Below are positions 28,811 through 37,098 of a DNA stretch of 38,572 bases, in pieces. The stretch is from a virus, in IMG/VR virus record IMGVR_UViG_3300046780_000604, positions 1-38,572 of that record, one strand, 5' to 3'. The number at the start of each line of letters is the position of its first letter. Position 1 is the stretch's first letter. The notes beneath the pieces were generated by a model, which was not told where the DNA came from, searched no databases, and saw nothing but the letters and a program-made list of their open reading frames with translations. The position numbers and the translations under genes are program-made.

Positions 28811-30052
28811 TCAGACCGGCACTCGGCCGTTGTAGCCGGGTGCGTTGGTGACGAGCTGCGGGAACGATTCGAGCCGGAGCTCATAGTCGTTCGTCGTCGC
28901 GTAACGGAGCATCTGCAAACCGTCTCCGTTCAGCGTGTGGATGAGCTCCGTCATGCTCCAGAGCGTCCAGTTCTGCGTTCGAGTGAAGAACGCGGAACCC
29001 TTCGGCGTGGAGCGGTTCGGGTAGATCTGCACGTTCGCGCCACCCATGGTGACCTCGAGAGTGCGGAACCCGAACGTGGTGCTCTTGTCCTCGAGCGCGC
29101 GAATGCCTCGAGACTGGAGCAGGATTTCGAGGTCCTGCCAGTCCTCGGGATGCATCCACCCGTCCGTGGGCGCCTTCATCTTGTAGCGGCCCGTCATGTA
29201 CGCACCAAGGAGCTTGATTTTCTCCTCCTTGTTGCGGCCGATGAGGTCCGCCGCAGCGACACGGCAACCCGCGAGGCGCGTCGGGTCCGACGTGCGCACC
29301 ATGCCGAAGAGGTTCGGGACGGCCACACCGGAAGCCGGGATGTACGCCTGAATACCCTTGATCTGGTTCGTCGTGGTGTTGCCCACGAAGTCGCCGTAAC
29401 GGAAGATGAAATCCGCCGCGGCAACCGTTGGACACGATGCGATGTTGACCACCGTGAAGGTCCCGGCCTCGCGCTGCACCGACAGCACGACGCACTGGCC
29501 TACCTTCTGAGCGTCCGCGCCGCCGGTGCCGTCACCGGTGGAGAAGGCGAGCGTCATGCCCTCTTCGTACGCGAAAATCTGAGAAGGAATCGCCAGCGTG
29601 ACGACGTTGCCCGTGATGCCGCCGGCCGCGATCTGACCGATGGCGCCTCCGCCCGCACCCCAGCAATGGGTGTCGATCTGGTCGGAGACCTGCTCGAACA
29701 GCGCGTCCGTCTCCTGGGTCTTGTTCGTGAGGAACGCCCCCAGGTTGTCGCGCGACGCGAGCATGACCTTGCTCCCGATCGACACGGACCCGAAGTAGTC
29801 CGCGATCGAAACGAGGAACTTCTTACCGACGAGGTTCGTCGCGTTCGACTGCGCAATCGCAAGCGACTGCGATGCGACGCCCTGCGGCGCGACGTGGATG
29901 ATCGGGACGGTGAGAGTGTCACCCCCGAAGCTGGTATTTTTCCCGACCTTGGCGAGCCATGGCCGGTCCGAGAACATGAGCTTCTCGATCATTTGCGGCG
30001 TATATCGCCGCTTGATTGCGAAATCGTATGTGGTGAGTGTTGAAGCGCCCAT
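28811..30052 (-). CDS. Major capsid protein
   Basis: 413 residues, ATG 30052 with GGAGAATCCG upstream. The order and size (after scaffold, before decoration-like genes) fit a major capsid protein. N-terminal TYDFAIKRRYTPQMIEKLMF, then a long beta-rich body with SIADYFGSVSIGSKVMLASR, an E-loop-like Asn/Thr/Gly stretch, IKGIQAYIPASGVAVPNLFG, and a C-terminal domain with WTLWSMTELIHTLNGDGLQM. I infer the HK97 fold from position and length; no diagnostic motif exists for it. It probably assembles on the scaffold encoded just upstream. Confidence 0.8.
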   Translation of the reverse strand: MGASTLTTYDFAIKRRYTPQMIEKLMFSDRPWLAKVGKNTSFGGDTLTVPIIHVAPQGVASQSLAIAQSNATNLVGKKFLVSIADYFGSVSIGSKVMLASRDNLGAFLTNKTQETDALFEQVSDQIDTHCWGAGGGAIGQIAAGGITGNVVTLAIPSQIFAYEEGMTLAFSTGDGTGGADAQKVGQCVVLSVQREAGTFTVVNIASCPTVAAADFIFRYGDFVGNTTTNQIKGIQAYIPASGVAVPNLFGMVRTSDPTRLAGCRVAAADLIGRNKEEKIKLLGAYMTGRYKMKAPTDGWMHPEDWQDLEILLQSRGIRALEDKSTTFGFRTLEVTMGGANVQIYPNRSTPKGSAFFTRTQNWTLWSMTELIHTLNGDGLQMLRYATTNDYELRLESFPQLVTNAPGYNGRVPV

Positions 30053-30079
30053 CGGATTCTCCGATGACCGCCGGGGTAC

Positions 30080-31072
30080 TCAGCCCGCCTTGAGGGCCTT
30101 CCGGTCTTCTTCTTGGGCTTTCTTCATCGCTGCAACGGTGTCGCTGAGCCACTCGGAGCCCTGATTCAGTCCGTAGAGCTTGGGAGGCGATGCCTCAGTC
30201 CCGGCCGATCGTGAAACATGCGTTTGCGGTTTCACGGGCTGCTCTTTACTTCCTGCCCGGACCGGAGGAGCCGCTTGCGCGGCCTCGGCCTTTGAGGAGG
30301 GCCGGAACACCTTGCTAAGGCTCGCGAAGTGAGCCTTGACATCTTCTATCAGCTCCTCGGCCACTTCGCCAGGGTCAAGGTCCTCACCTTGCCGAGCGGC
30401 GGCTACGACGCGCTGAAACACGGCTTGCACGAAACGTGGGTCTTCCTGCGCAAGCGCCGCCACGGTCTCGTTTTCGCTCTTCGGGAGCGACTCGGCGAGG
30501 TTCGCGTGGAAGTTGCGGAGGATGCCTTCCTCCCGCGCCGCGGCGGCTTGCTGGGCGCGCTCTCCTCGCTCCCGTTCCTCGCGCGCGTTCGACTCCGCGA
30601 CCTTCGCCTCGAGCGCGCGGACGCGCTTGAATTCGGGCGAAGCGAACGACCGCGCCGCCTGGTCGTTCATATCGTTCCACGACTTGAAGCCCCACGCTTT
30701 CGCGGCGCCGTCATAGTCGCCCTGGTCGATGAGGGCGCGGATCTTCTCCGGGCTCGTGGACTCCACGGCGAGCGCGCGCGCGTTCGCCTCCGCAAGCTTG
30801 CGGTCGGCCGCGGCTTCCTTCTCGGCGATGCGGCGCGACGCCTGGCGCTTCTCCTCGCGCTCCGCCACGCGCTCCGCCACGGTCTTGCTGGGTGCCGCGG
30901 GTGCTGCCGCGGGCTTCGCCTTCGTCGGCGCAACCACCGGCGTCGCGAGGTCTGCGGCCTGCTCCTCGGGAGTGAGCGGGCCACCAAGCTCCTCTTGTGC
31001 GGCCATAAAGTCCGCCATGATGCTGTTGCCGACCGCCAGCGGATCGACGGTCGCGTCCGCTTCGCCCGCCAT
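30080..31072 (-). CDS. Scaffolding protein
   Basis: 330 residues from ATG 31072 (TGATG overlap). It is highly charged and mostly helical: Ala/Lys/Pro-rich at 45-65, a long Glu/Arg coiled coil (ERVAEREEKRQASRRIAEKE) at about 68-105, another at 150-185, and a basic Ser/Lys tail. There are no enzymatic motifs. Acidic/basic helical proteins of this size between portal and capsid are the usual scaffold. Confidence 0.8.
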   Translation of the reverse strand: MAGEADATVDPLAVGNSIMADFMAAQEELGGPLTPEEQAADLATPVVAPTKAKPAAAPAAPSKTVAERVAEREEKRQASRRIAEKEAAADRKLAEANARALAVESTSPEKIRALIDQGDYDGAAKAWGFKSWNDMNDQAARSFASPEFKRVRALEAKVAESNAREERERGERAQQAAAAREEGILRNFHANLAESLPKSENETVAALAQEDPRFVQAVFQRVVAAARQGEDLDPGEVAEELIEDVKAHFASLSKVFRPSSKAEAAQAAPPVRAGSKEQPVKPQTHVSRSAGTEASPPKLYGLNQGSEWLSDTVAAMKKAQEEDRKALKAG

Positions 31073-31350
31073 CAGATGACCCCTCGGAATTCCTTGAGGC
31101 GCTCCAGGAGCGCAGCACCGCGCCGCTCGAGGTCGAGCAACTGAGAATGTGGCACGTTGCCCTGGCTCACGAGCTCCGCCACGAGCTCGCAGAGGTCGAG
31201 CAGCGCCGGCCGATGGTCGACGGGCGCCGCTACCGGCTCCTCCGTCTCGTCATCGAATGCGAGCGGGTCCGGCGCGTCCTCGAAGGCCTTCGCCTCCGCC
31301 ATCGATTTCGCAAGCCGCGCGTCTAGTTCCTGGGTTTCGTTCTGGTCCAT
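31072..31350 (-). CDS. Small acidic head-assembly protein
   Basis: 92 residues, ATG 31350 with AGAGGAAAATCA upstream. The N-terminal half is acidic (MAEAKAFEDAPDPLAFDDET). The C-terminal half is a Leu-rich helical pair (ALLDLCELVAELVSQGNVPH, LLDLERRGAALLERLKEF). Between portal and scaffold; perhaps a scaffold helper. No family recognised. Confidence 0.6.
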   Translation of the reverse strand: MDQNETQELDARLAKSMAEAKAFEDAPDPLAFDDETEEPVAAPVDHRPALLDLCELVAELVSQGNVPHSQLLDLERRGAALLERLKEFRGVI

Positions 31351-31366
31351 TGATTTTCCTCTTTCC

Positions 31367-33298
31367 TCAAGCGGCCATCCCGAGGCCCACCGGGGCCCCG
31401 ACTGGCGGAACGATGCCGGGCGCGCCGGGTACGGCTGCGGCTCCGGGTGCGGCGGCGGGCGCGGCAGCCTGCGGCGCGGGCGTTTTGATGAGTCGCTGCA
31501 GCGACGACATGAACCGGCGCAAAAGATTCGCGTTGTAGTTCGGTACGTCGTCGACCATCGATGCGAAGTAGTGTTGGGCGACCGTCACGAGCGCTCCAGT
31601 CGGATTGAGGAGATACCCGTCCGGCTCAGTGAAGCCGCCCAACTTCTTGAGCTCGTCGTTGTCCTCGGCATCGAGGTAACGGTCCACGAGCTTCTCCACC
31701 CATTGCGTCTCGGCGCCGTCCGACTCGAGCACCGAGTCGAGGTCAGGCATGTTCAGTAACTCGAGGTATTTGTCCTTCGAGAGGAACCCCATTCCAACGA
31801 GCTGCTCCACGATCTGCAGTCGCTGCGCCGGGTCGCGCGACATAGCCGATACGGGCGCCACGCGGCACCAGTACATGTCCTCGTCCATGTTGACGTCGGA
31901 CCACTTGATCGACTCGAGATATTTCGCGCCGGGCCACTTCGCGATGATGCCCGGGCGATGCACCGCCAGGTCCCGCATGCCGCGCACGATGAGGTCACCG
32001 ATGGGCACGAACATCAGCTCGTACGCGCGCGCCTTCGGAAGGAAGCGCACGCCTTTGATATCGTTGAGTGTCTGCTGTGCCACGGCGCTCTCGACGCCCG
32101 CCTCGTGGCGTTGCTCAGCGGAGACCTGGCTCACGCCTTGTATCTCGAAGTATTTGCTGATTTCCCGGTCGACCATTCCGATCTCGCCCGCGGTTACGGG
32201 CGGATTCATGGTCTCGTGCGGGATCTTCGATGGGTCCGTGACGGGTACGAACGTGACGTACTCGTTCCCCTTCATTGCCTCGATGTCAGCGCCGGGCGTG
32301 TAGTAGACGTATTTCGATGCGCACAGCTTGAGCCGCATGTGCATGTCCTCGGACATCTCGTTAATCTTGTCGTGCTGCGCGGCTCCGCTCTCCACGAGGC
32401 CCGTGCCCCACACACCGAACGCCTCGGACTGCCACGTCAGAATCACGAGCGGCGGAGTCGAATAGGCGAACTCTTCCTCGCACAGCGCGCCGGCCTTGCA
32501 CGCGAACACGTGCTTGCCTGGCTTCTTCGCGCTGAAGCGCATCCGCCACGCCTCGTAGATGACCACTACGGGGCTCGTGCGCGTCATCGAGATATCGGCC
32601 GCGGCGCCGCGCGTGACGTCTGCAGAGCCTTCGAGGTAGGCGCGAATGCGCGTGCGGTCGAGCTCGGTCAGGTCCTCGACGTCATCACCGGCGAACTGCT
32701 CGATCGCCGCGTCGAGATCCATCTCGTAGACGTGGAACCAGTTCTGTGGGTCGCCCTTCGCCGCCTCGAGCGGGTCAACCAGGATCTCATAGCAGGGCAC
32801 GCGCTCCAGGCGCACGCGCTCCTGGGCGATGTCCACCACTACCTTGATGACGCCACCGACCGCGATCTCCGCGTCGCGAAATACGTCCTCCGTGAGCTGC
32901 CAGGCGTCGGCGTAGCGCGCTCCCTGGCGGAGATGCAGTTGCGCCTCCACGCACTTGTCAAGCTTCTTGGCCTTGCGCTTGGTCCGCCAGTCCGCGCCCG
33001 TCGTGAGAAACATCGGCTTCGGGCGTTGCCGAGACGCGATCTCCGCCTGCGCCGTGTCGACCGCGGAGCGCGACACGTTGTAGAGCTCGTCGTCGAACGC
33101 GAGCACGCCCCCGTCCGGCCGCATCGACTCGTTGGACAGCGAACGCGCTTCGTAGCGCGACAGCGCGGAGAAGTAGCGGGTGCGCCGGTCAGCCCCGTCC
33201 GCGGCGCGCAGGGCGTCGCAGATGGCCACGACCTGGAGCGCGCACTCCTCGCCCGTCTGGCGAAACCATCGCTCCTGACCGCTGACGCCGGGTACCAC
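31367..33298 (-). CDS. Portal protein (podovirus-like)
   Basis: 643 residues from GTG 33298. It shows the layout of a dodecameric portal: helical crown-side N-terminus (ALSRYEARSLSNESMRPDGG), a strand-rich wing (CYEILVDPLEAAKGDPQNWF), the central YEAWRMRFSAKKPGKHVFAC and STPPLVILTWQSEAFGVWGT segments, stem and clip helices (DKINEMSEDMHMRLKLCASK), and an Ala/Pro/Gly-rich C-terminal tail. Size and the order terminase, portal, scaffold, capsid support the call. Its promoter region holds two tandem GTGTCAAAnnnGACAC boxes. Confidence 0.82.
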   Translation of the reverse strand: MVPGVSGQERWFRQTGEECALQVVAICDALRAADGADRRTRYFSALSRYEARSLSNESMRPDGGVLAFDDELYNVSRSAVDTAQAEIASRQRPKPMFLTTGADWRTKRKAKKLDKCVEAQLHLRQGARYADAWQLTEDVFRDAEIAVGGVIKVVVDIAQERVRLERVPCYEILVDPLEAAKGDPQNWFHVYEMDLDAAIEQFAGDDVEDLTELDRTRIRAYLEGSADVTRGAAADISMTRTSPVVVIYEAWRMRFSAKKPGKHVFACKAGALCEEEFAYSTPPLVILTWQSEAFGVWGTGLVESGAAQHDKINEMSEDMHMRLKLCASKYVYYTPGADIEAMKGNEYVTFVPVTDPSKIPHETMNPPVTAGEIGMVDREISKYFEIQGVSQVSAEQRHEAGVESAVAQQTLNDIKGVRFLPKARAYELMFVPIGDLIVRGMRDLAVHRPGIIAKWPGAKYLESIKWSDVNMDEDMYWCRVAPVSAMSRDPAQRLQIVEQLVGMGFLSKDKYLELLNMPDLDSVLESDGAETQWVEKLVDRYLDAEDNDELKKLGGFTEPDGYLLNPTGALVTVAQHYFASMVDDVPNYNANLLRRFMSSLQRLIKTPAPQAAAPAAAPGAAAVPGAPGIVPPVGAPVGLGMAA

Positions 33299-33328
33299 TG
33301 ACCCGGAGTGTGAACTACTGGTTACACC

Positions 33329-33360
33329 GTGTCAAAGCGGACACGCGTCAAACCGGACAC
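33329..33360. promoter_or_regulatory. Tandem pair of GTGTCAAAnnnGACAC boxes upstream of portal
   Basis: GTGTCAAAGCGGACAC (33329-33344) is followed directly by GCGTCAAACCGGACAC (33345-33360). Both match the palindrome at 1167-1182. On the minus strand each carries TTTGAC, and the inner one has TTGACA followed 17 bases later by CACACT, a weak -10. It lies in the only gap (33299-33363) of this part of the late operon. Confidence 0.55.
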
Positions 33361-33363
33361 GCT

Positions 33364-33756
33364 TCAGTGCGCGGCGCACCAGAAAGATCCGTCCGCTCCG
33401 ACGAAACGCCTTTCATTCTGCTGAATTGTGCGGCTGCAGCCCGCGCATCGGGTGCGGACCGGATTCCGCGGCGGGCCCTCGTAGAGGTGTTCCGGGTCCC
33501 ACCGTCCGGCGTGCGGCGGACCTCCTGGGCGCTGCGGGGTAGTCCAGTTGACCCACGTGGGCGCAGGCGGCGCCGGTGGCGTCCAGCGCCCAGCGGGGCG
33601 ACCGATGCGGCTGTAGTGAGAGTCCTCCTTCGCGGTGACGCGGTAGCCGTGCTTCTGCATGAGCCGGACGGCCGTCATCGCCGCGGTGCGCCCCTCCTCG
33701 ACGCTTTCGGTGGAGCAGGCGAGCGCAATGAGCTGCTCGACGCGCGCGATGGTCAC
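33364..33756 (-). CDS. DUF2786-like N-terminus with C-terminal zinc knuckle
   Basis: 130 residues from GTG 33756 (GTGA overlap). Residues 1-42 (RVEQLIALACSTESVEEGRT, then AVRLMQKHGYRV) match the start of DUF2786 proteins. A Pro/Trp-rich linker (RPAGRWTPPAPPAPTWVNW) follows. The C-terminus has CAGC and a final C-x-x-H (WCAAH), a complete C2-CH zinc site. The role of DUF2786 in phages is not established. It is separated from the portal by the tandem operator-like boxes. Confidence 0.6.
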   Translation of the reverse strand: MTIARVEQLIALACSTESVEEGRTAAMTAVRLMQKHGYRVTAKEDSHYSRIGRPAGRWTPPAPPAPTWVNWTTPQRPGGPPHAGRWDPEHLYEGPPRNPVRTRCAGCSRTIQQNERRFVGADGSFWCAAH

Positions 33757-33974
33757 TTCGCCTCGATGGTGACACGACCAGTGCGCTGGTCAACTCCAGT
33801 GATGACCGCGAGCTTCGGCCGAGATACGGCCAGCGCTCGAAGCACCGCGTCCGCCCGGTCCGACGCAGAACACCAAAGCAGCTTCGGATCGTAGACGCCG
33901 AGCCAACGCGCGAAGCGGAGGACGTCCACGCGCCTGGAGCGAAGCAGTTCGCCGTGTGTCACCGATTCACGCAT
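33753..33974 (-). CDS. Small hypothetical late protein
   Basis: 73 residues from ATG 33974, overlapping the previous gene by eight bases. Basic helical N-terminus (GELLRSRRVDVLRFARWLGV), one Cys, then an alpha/beta C-terminus (LAVITGVDQRTGRVTIEAK). No family recognised. In the small-gene run between large terminase and portal. Confidence 0.5.
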   Translation of the reverse strand: MRESVTHGELLRSRRVDVLRFARWLGVYDPKLLWCSASDRADAVLRALAVSRPKLAVITGVDQRTGRVTIEAK

Positions 33975-34197
33975 AGCTCCTCCGCTTCACGCGGCAAGGC
34001 TCGCAGCGGGTGAACGTCGGCCCAGCCCGGCGCTTGCCGCACGAGACGCACAGCCCGGCCAGGAGCAGCGATGCGCGGCGAGAGGCCTGGTAGTAGCGGT
34101 TCCGCGCTGCGCAGCCCCCGCACGGCAGCGGGCCGCTGCACCACTGGCACACGTCCGCCATGGCCGTGCGCAGCTTGCGCCGGAGGGTCGGGCTCAT
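33967..34197 (-). CDS. Double zinc-ribbon protein
   Basis: 76 residues from ATG 34197 (ATGA overlap). Eight cysteines in four pairs: CQWC, CGGC, then CVSC and CEPC. The second half, ARNRYYQASRRASLLLAGLC continuing CVSCGKRRAGP and ending CEPCRVKRRSY, is the frequent phage and plasmid pattern of an Arg-rich helix followed by a zinc ribbon. The split gene at 7626-7830 has the same pattern. Probably nucleic-acid binding; exact role unknown. Confidence 0.65.
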   Translation of the reverse strand: MSPTLRRKLRTAMADVCQWCSGPLPCGGCAARNRYYQASRRASLLLAGLCVSCGKRRAGPTFTRCEPCRVKRRSYA

Positions 34198-34871
34198 CGC
34201 CCCGCGTCCGCGCCGGCATCGCCCGCACCCGCGTCCGGCGGCGCGCAATGGTCCGTCCAGCCAGGTATCTCCCATGTCGCGGCGCGCTTCTCCTCCCGGA
34301 GTCCGCCGCACACGCAAAACACCTGCACCGCTCCCCGCGGACCGCATCCGTCGCCGCACACTGGCCCCGGCTTGTCGCAGTCGCACTCGCCGACGCCGTA
34401 GACGGGGATCGCGGACACGCACGAGCCTGCGTCGCGGTTCTCCCAAAACCGCGCAGGCCCAATCGGTCCCGGGTGCGGCACGTCGGCTGGCGGAGCGGCG
34501 GCCACCTCCTCGGTCCCGATGCATCGCTTCGCCGCCGGGTCGTCCGCGCAACGCGGTAGCGGCGCCTCGGGGGCAGCGGCGTCCGCGCCTTGCGCACTGC
34601 CGGACGCTTGCTGCGCAGTCCGCACCGGAGGCGGGTCAGGGTAGCTAGTGGCGTCTCCGGTCGCCGCGGAGCAACGGAGGCAGACAAGGGCGACGAGAAT
34701 CGCTAGAATCGGCTTACTCATGGGACGTTCCTTCCTGTGGGTCGGACCACCGTGAACGCGCCGCCGGGCGCACCGCTCGCAGAGTAGCCGCGCCCATGGC
34801 GGTTCGCGCGCGGACTCGATGCAACGCAGAGCGCTCCGACAGTCCGGGCATTCGTGGGTGTGCGCGCTCAT
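34194..34871 (-). CDS. Cys-rich secreted protein with an in-frame zinc-ribbon front and two possible starts
   Basis: 225 residues from ATG 34871 (ATGA overlap with the large terminase). The first 50 residues hold CPDC and CERC, a zinc ribbon. At residue 51 an internal ATG (34721) has GGAAGGAACGTCCC upstream and starts MSKPILAILVALVCLRCSAA, a signal peptide. The 175-residue secreted part is Pro/Ala-rich with about eleven Cys (for example GECDCDKPGPVCGDGCG) and ends in an Asp/Ala/Gly run. A cytoplasmic zinc ribbon joined to a signal peptide makes no obvious sense, so two overlapping products are likely. The tail composition resembles myxobacterial lipoproteins. Confidence 0.6.
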   Translation of the reverse strand: MSAHTHECPDCRSALRCIESAREPPWARLLCERCARRRVHGGPTHRKERPMSKPILAILVALVCLRCSAATGDATSYPDPPPVRTAQQASGSAQGADAAAPEAPLPRCADDPAAKRCIGTEEVAAAPPADVPHPGPIGPARFWENRDAGSCVSAIPVYGVGECDCDKPGPVCGDGCGPRGAVQVFCVCGGLREEKRAATWEIPGWTDHCAPPDAGAGDAGADAGR

Positions 34872-36286
34872 GGCGGCATCCTGAATCCCTTCCGCGCCGA
34901 TCGGCGCTTCCCTTCCTGGATCTGCTTCGCCAGCTTCGCTCGGCGCTCCTGAATATATGCGAGCTCCGCTTCCTCGCTGCCGGGCTTCGGCGGATTCATC
35001 TGCGGCGAATACTGCAGGTGGTGAGCCCTCACGTTGTATAGCGCCGAGTCGCAAAGGTCGTCACCGAATTGCTCGTGGTGGTCGTCGCGGTCCTCGTTCC
35101 ACGGTAGCACAATCATCTCTTGCCGGAGGTCGCGACAGGTGAACGGATTCAGCGTCCACGTCCCGGCGAGCATCATGCCGCGAACCATGTGGATGTTCGC
35201 AAGCTTCTGTTTCTTCTCGGCTTTGATGAGCGGAATTCCGTAGGTGTTTTGCAGGTCATTCGCGATCATTTTCCCCTGAGCGCCCTCGTCCACCACGACC
35301 AGATCAGGGCTGTATTCCTTCCGCGCCTGCTCGATGGCCGCCGCGAGCCGTGCCACCGTGAGCCCCTCGACGCGCCAGGCCGCAACGGCGTGCCAGTCGG
35401 GGAAGCCGCGCGCACTGTCTCCGACCACGAACGCGCAAGGGTCGACGAAGCCGAGATCCACCGACAGGACACGGAACGTTTTCTCGCGCTTCGGCTCCGT
35501 CGCAGCATTGAGCGAAGCGTTCCACGGGTACACCACGGCCGAATCGTCGCGGACCCAGAGCCCGCGCCACTCACGGACGTATGTCGGGTGGTCGACGGAC
35601 CAAGAGCGCTTCTCTCTCCGCTCCTTGAGCCAGCGTTCGGCGTGCGGAATGTGCGGATTGCTGAGTACCGTCCAATGGTGGACGCGCCACTCGTCCGAGT
35701 CCGCGATCTCCACGCCCTCCTGGGCTACGGCCGTCACATCATGGAACAGCCCGGCGGATACCACGCCCGGCGTGCCGGTCAGCGCCAACTCACCGTCGCA
35801 GTCGAGCAGCGTCGGCTCTAGCACTTCCTCAATCATGGGCTTGAGGTACGAGCCGTAGACCTGCCCCTCATCCACCGCGACGCGGCGGAACGGGAAGCCG
35901 CGGAACTTCTCGATCTCCGCTTCGTTCGGGCAGCCCGCGAGCCAGATACGGTGCCCGTTCGGGTGCCGCACCATGAGCTGCCCATCCTCCTCCTTGAGCC
36001 GGAGCCCGAGCCCATGCGTTCGACTGATCGCTTGCATCGCGGACCAGAGCGCGCGCGCGTTGTTGCGGCGCTGCGCGATGTAGAGGCTCATCCCGATGCG
36101 GTCGCCATCGAGCTCCGCGCCGCGGATGAGCCACGAGCCAATCCCGTGCGACTTGCCGGCGCGGCGCGAGCAGAGCGCCGATTTGCGTTTGCTCGGGTCG
36201 AGCACGAAACGACGCTGTTCCGGGAACAGCTCAGCGATATAGGCTGGCTGCGCGAAGAGGCGGAGCGCTTCGTCCTCGATGGTCAC
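34868..36286 (-). CDS. Terminase large subunit
   Basis: 472 residues from GTG 36286 (GTGA overlap). The packaging ATPase has SRRAGKS at 40-46 (the Arg-rich terminase Walker A), FRRVAVDEGQ with the Walker B Asp-Glu at 139-140, and a LTGTPG coupling motif at 169-174. The nuclease half shows SVDLGFVDPCAF with Asp 277, LVVVDEGAQGK with Asp 333, and FGDDLCDSALY with the final acidic residues at 409-413, an RNase H-like triad. All key residues are present. It cuts concatemers and drives DNA into the head through the portal encoded downstream. Confidence 0.9.
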   Translation of the reverse strand: MTIEDEALRLFAQPAYIAELFPEQRRFVLDPSKRKSALCSRRAGKSHGIGSWLIRGAELDGDRIGMSLYIAQRRNNARALWSAMQAISRTHGLGLRLKEEDGQLMVRHPNGHRIWLAGCPNEAEIEKFRGFPFRRVAVDEGQVYGSYLKPMIEEVLEPTLLDCDGELALTGTPGVVSAGLFHDVTAVAQEGVEIADSDEWRVHHWTVLSNPHIPHAERWLKERREKRSWSVDHPTYVREWRGLWVRDDSAVVYPWNASLNAATEPKREKTFRVLSVDLGFVDPCAFVVGDSARGFPDWHAVAAWRVEGLTVARLAAAIEQARKEYSPDLVVVDEGAQGKMIANDLQNTYGIPLIKAEKKQKLANIHMVRGMMLAGTWTLNPFTCRDLRQEMIVLPWNEDRDDHHEQFGDDLCDSALYNVRAHHLQYSPQMNPPKPGSEEAELAYIQERRAKLAKQIQEGKRRSARKGFRMPP

Positions 36287-36438
36287 CGGCGAAGAGGGAG
36301 CCCGTCTCCGTTCCGGGCGCGAAGCGGATGCATACGCGTCCAGAGTCGATTCAGCAGCGGTAGCCGAACGCGACCGCGAAGGGCGTGTAGCTTGAGGCCC
36401 GGCGCGGGTGCATCGCCACTATGTAGGCGACCCATCAT
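36283..36438 (-). CDS. Small basic protein before large terminase
   Basis: 51 residues from ATG 36438 (a second ATG follows at once), with GGGACCAC upstream. Arg/Leu-rich throughout (LKLHALRGRVRLPLLNRLW, then RMHPLRARNGDG). GTGA overlap with the terminase start suggests translational coupling. Low complexity makes it hard to exclude a chance ORF. Function unknown. Confidence 0.45.
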   Translation of the reverse strand: MMGRLHSGDAPAPGLKLHALRGRVRLPLLNRLWTRMHPLRARNGDGLPLRR

Positions 36439-36464
36439 GTGGTCCCTGGCGCCATCTAGGCGTC

Positions 36465-36629
36465 TCACTTCAGGCTCCGCAGCGCATCGAGCCCGAGAGC
36501 AAGCGGCCGGAACCACTGTGTCACGAGCAAATAAACTCCGTACTGCCCAATCCCGTCCGAAACGAAGAACCGCGGATGCTCGCCGCGGAGCAGCTCCGTC
36601 ATCGTGGGCCATTCGTTCGCGGACCTCAT
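36465..36629 (-). CDS. Small hypothetical late protein
   Basis: 54 residues from ATG 36629, with ATGA overlap. TELLRGEHPRFFVSDGIGQY followed by VYLLVTQWFRPLALGLDALR: aromatic and hydrophobic, perhaps membrane-associated, but with too many charges for a clear span. No family recognised. Confidence 0.5.
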   Translation of the reverse strand: MRSANEWPTMTELLRGEHPRFFVSDGIGQYGVYLLVTQWFRPLALGLDALRSLK

Positions 36630-36844
36630 TGCGGCACCACTCCCGGACGCACCATATCGAGATGCGCGAACGCCGCGAACGCCCACGGAAGCGTGTGGCG
36701 CGGCAGCAGGCAATGCGCCATTCCGAAGGCGTCACATGGACGCATCGGTGCGGAGCCCATCGCGGTTTCGAGTGCGCCGTAGAGCGCGAACCGCGATGGG
36801 TCGTCCGCAATGACGAGACGGAAGACGATGCCCGGAGGCGTCAT
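36626..36844 (-). CDS. Small hypothetical late protein
   Basis: 72 residues from ATG 36844 with ATGA overlaps at both ends. PGIVFRLVIADDPSRFALYG, then a Met/Ala/Cys-rich stretch (MRPCDAFGMAHCLLPRHTLP) and a hydrophobic end. The layout looks like a compact folded protein. No family recognised. Confidence 0.5.
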   Translation of the reverse strand: MTPPGIVFRLVIADDPSRFALYGALETAMGSAPMRPCDAFGMAHCLLPRHTLPWAFAAFAHLDMVRPGVVPQ

Positions 36845-37098
36845 GCTGCCTGGCGCTTTCGCTTCCGATCGTTGCGTGCGACCCGCAGCGCCTTCGCCCG
36901 CGGCAGCGAGTCGTCCAGCAACGCGGCCGGGTGAACAGCGCGACGTTTCGGCTTTCGCGGAGTCGGCACCGGACGACCTTGCGCGACCCACCGGCCCTTC
37001 CCCGGCTGAATTGCGCGCAGCGCCAGCGTGAGCGGACGCCGCGTTCCGGGGTTCATGCCTGCAGTCCCGCAAACGCGAGTGAAAATCGGATGCAACAT
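36841..37098 (-). CDS. Small strongly basic protein
   Basis: 85 residues from ATG 37098 (TGATG overlap with the GroES-like gene). Lys/Arg-rich, especially PTPRKPKRRAVHP and the final RNDRKRKRQAA; one Cys. Probably nucleic-acid binding by charge alone. It ends in an ATGA overlap. No family recognised. Confidence 0.5.
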   Translation of the reverse strand: MLHPIFTRVCGTAGMNPGTRRPLTLALRAIQPGKGRWVAQGRPVPTPRKPKRRAVHPAALLDDSLPRAKALRVARNDRKRKRQAA

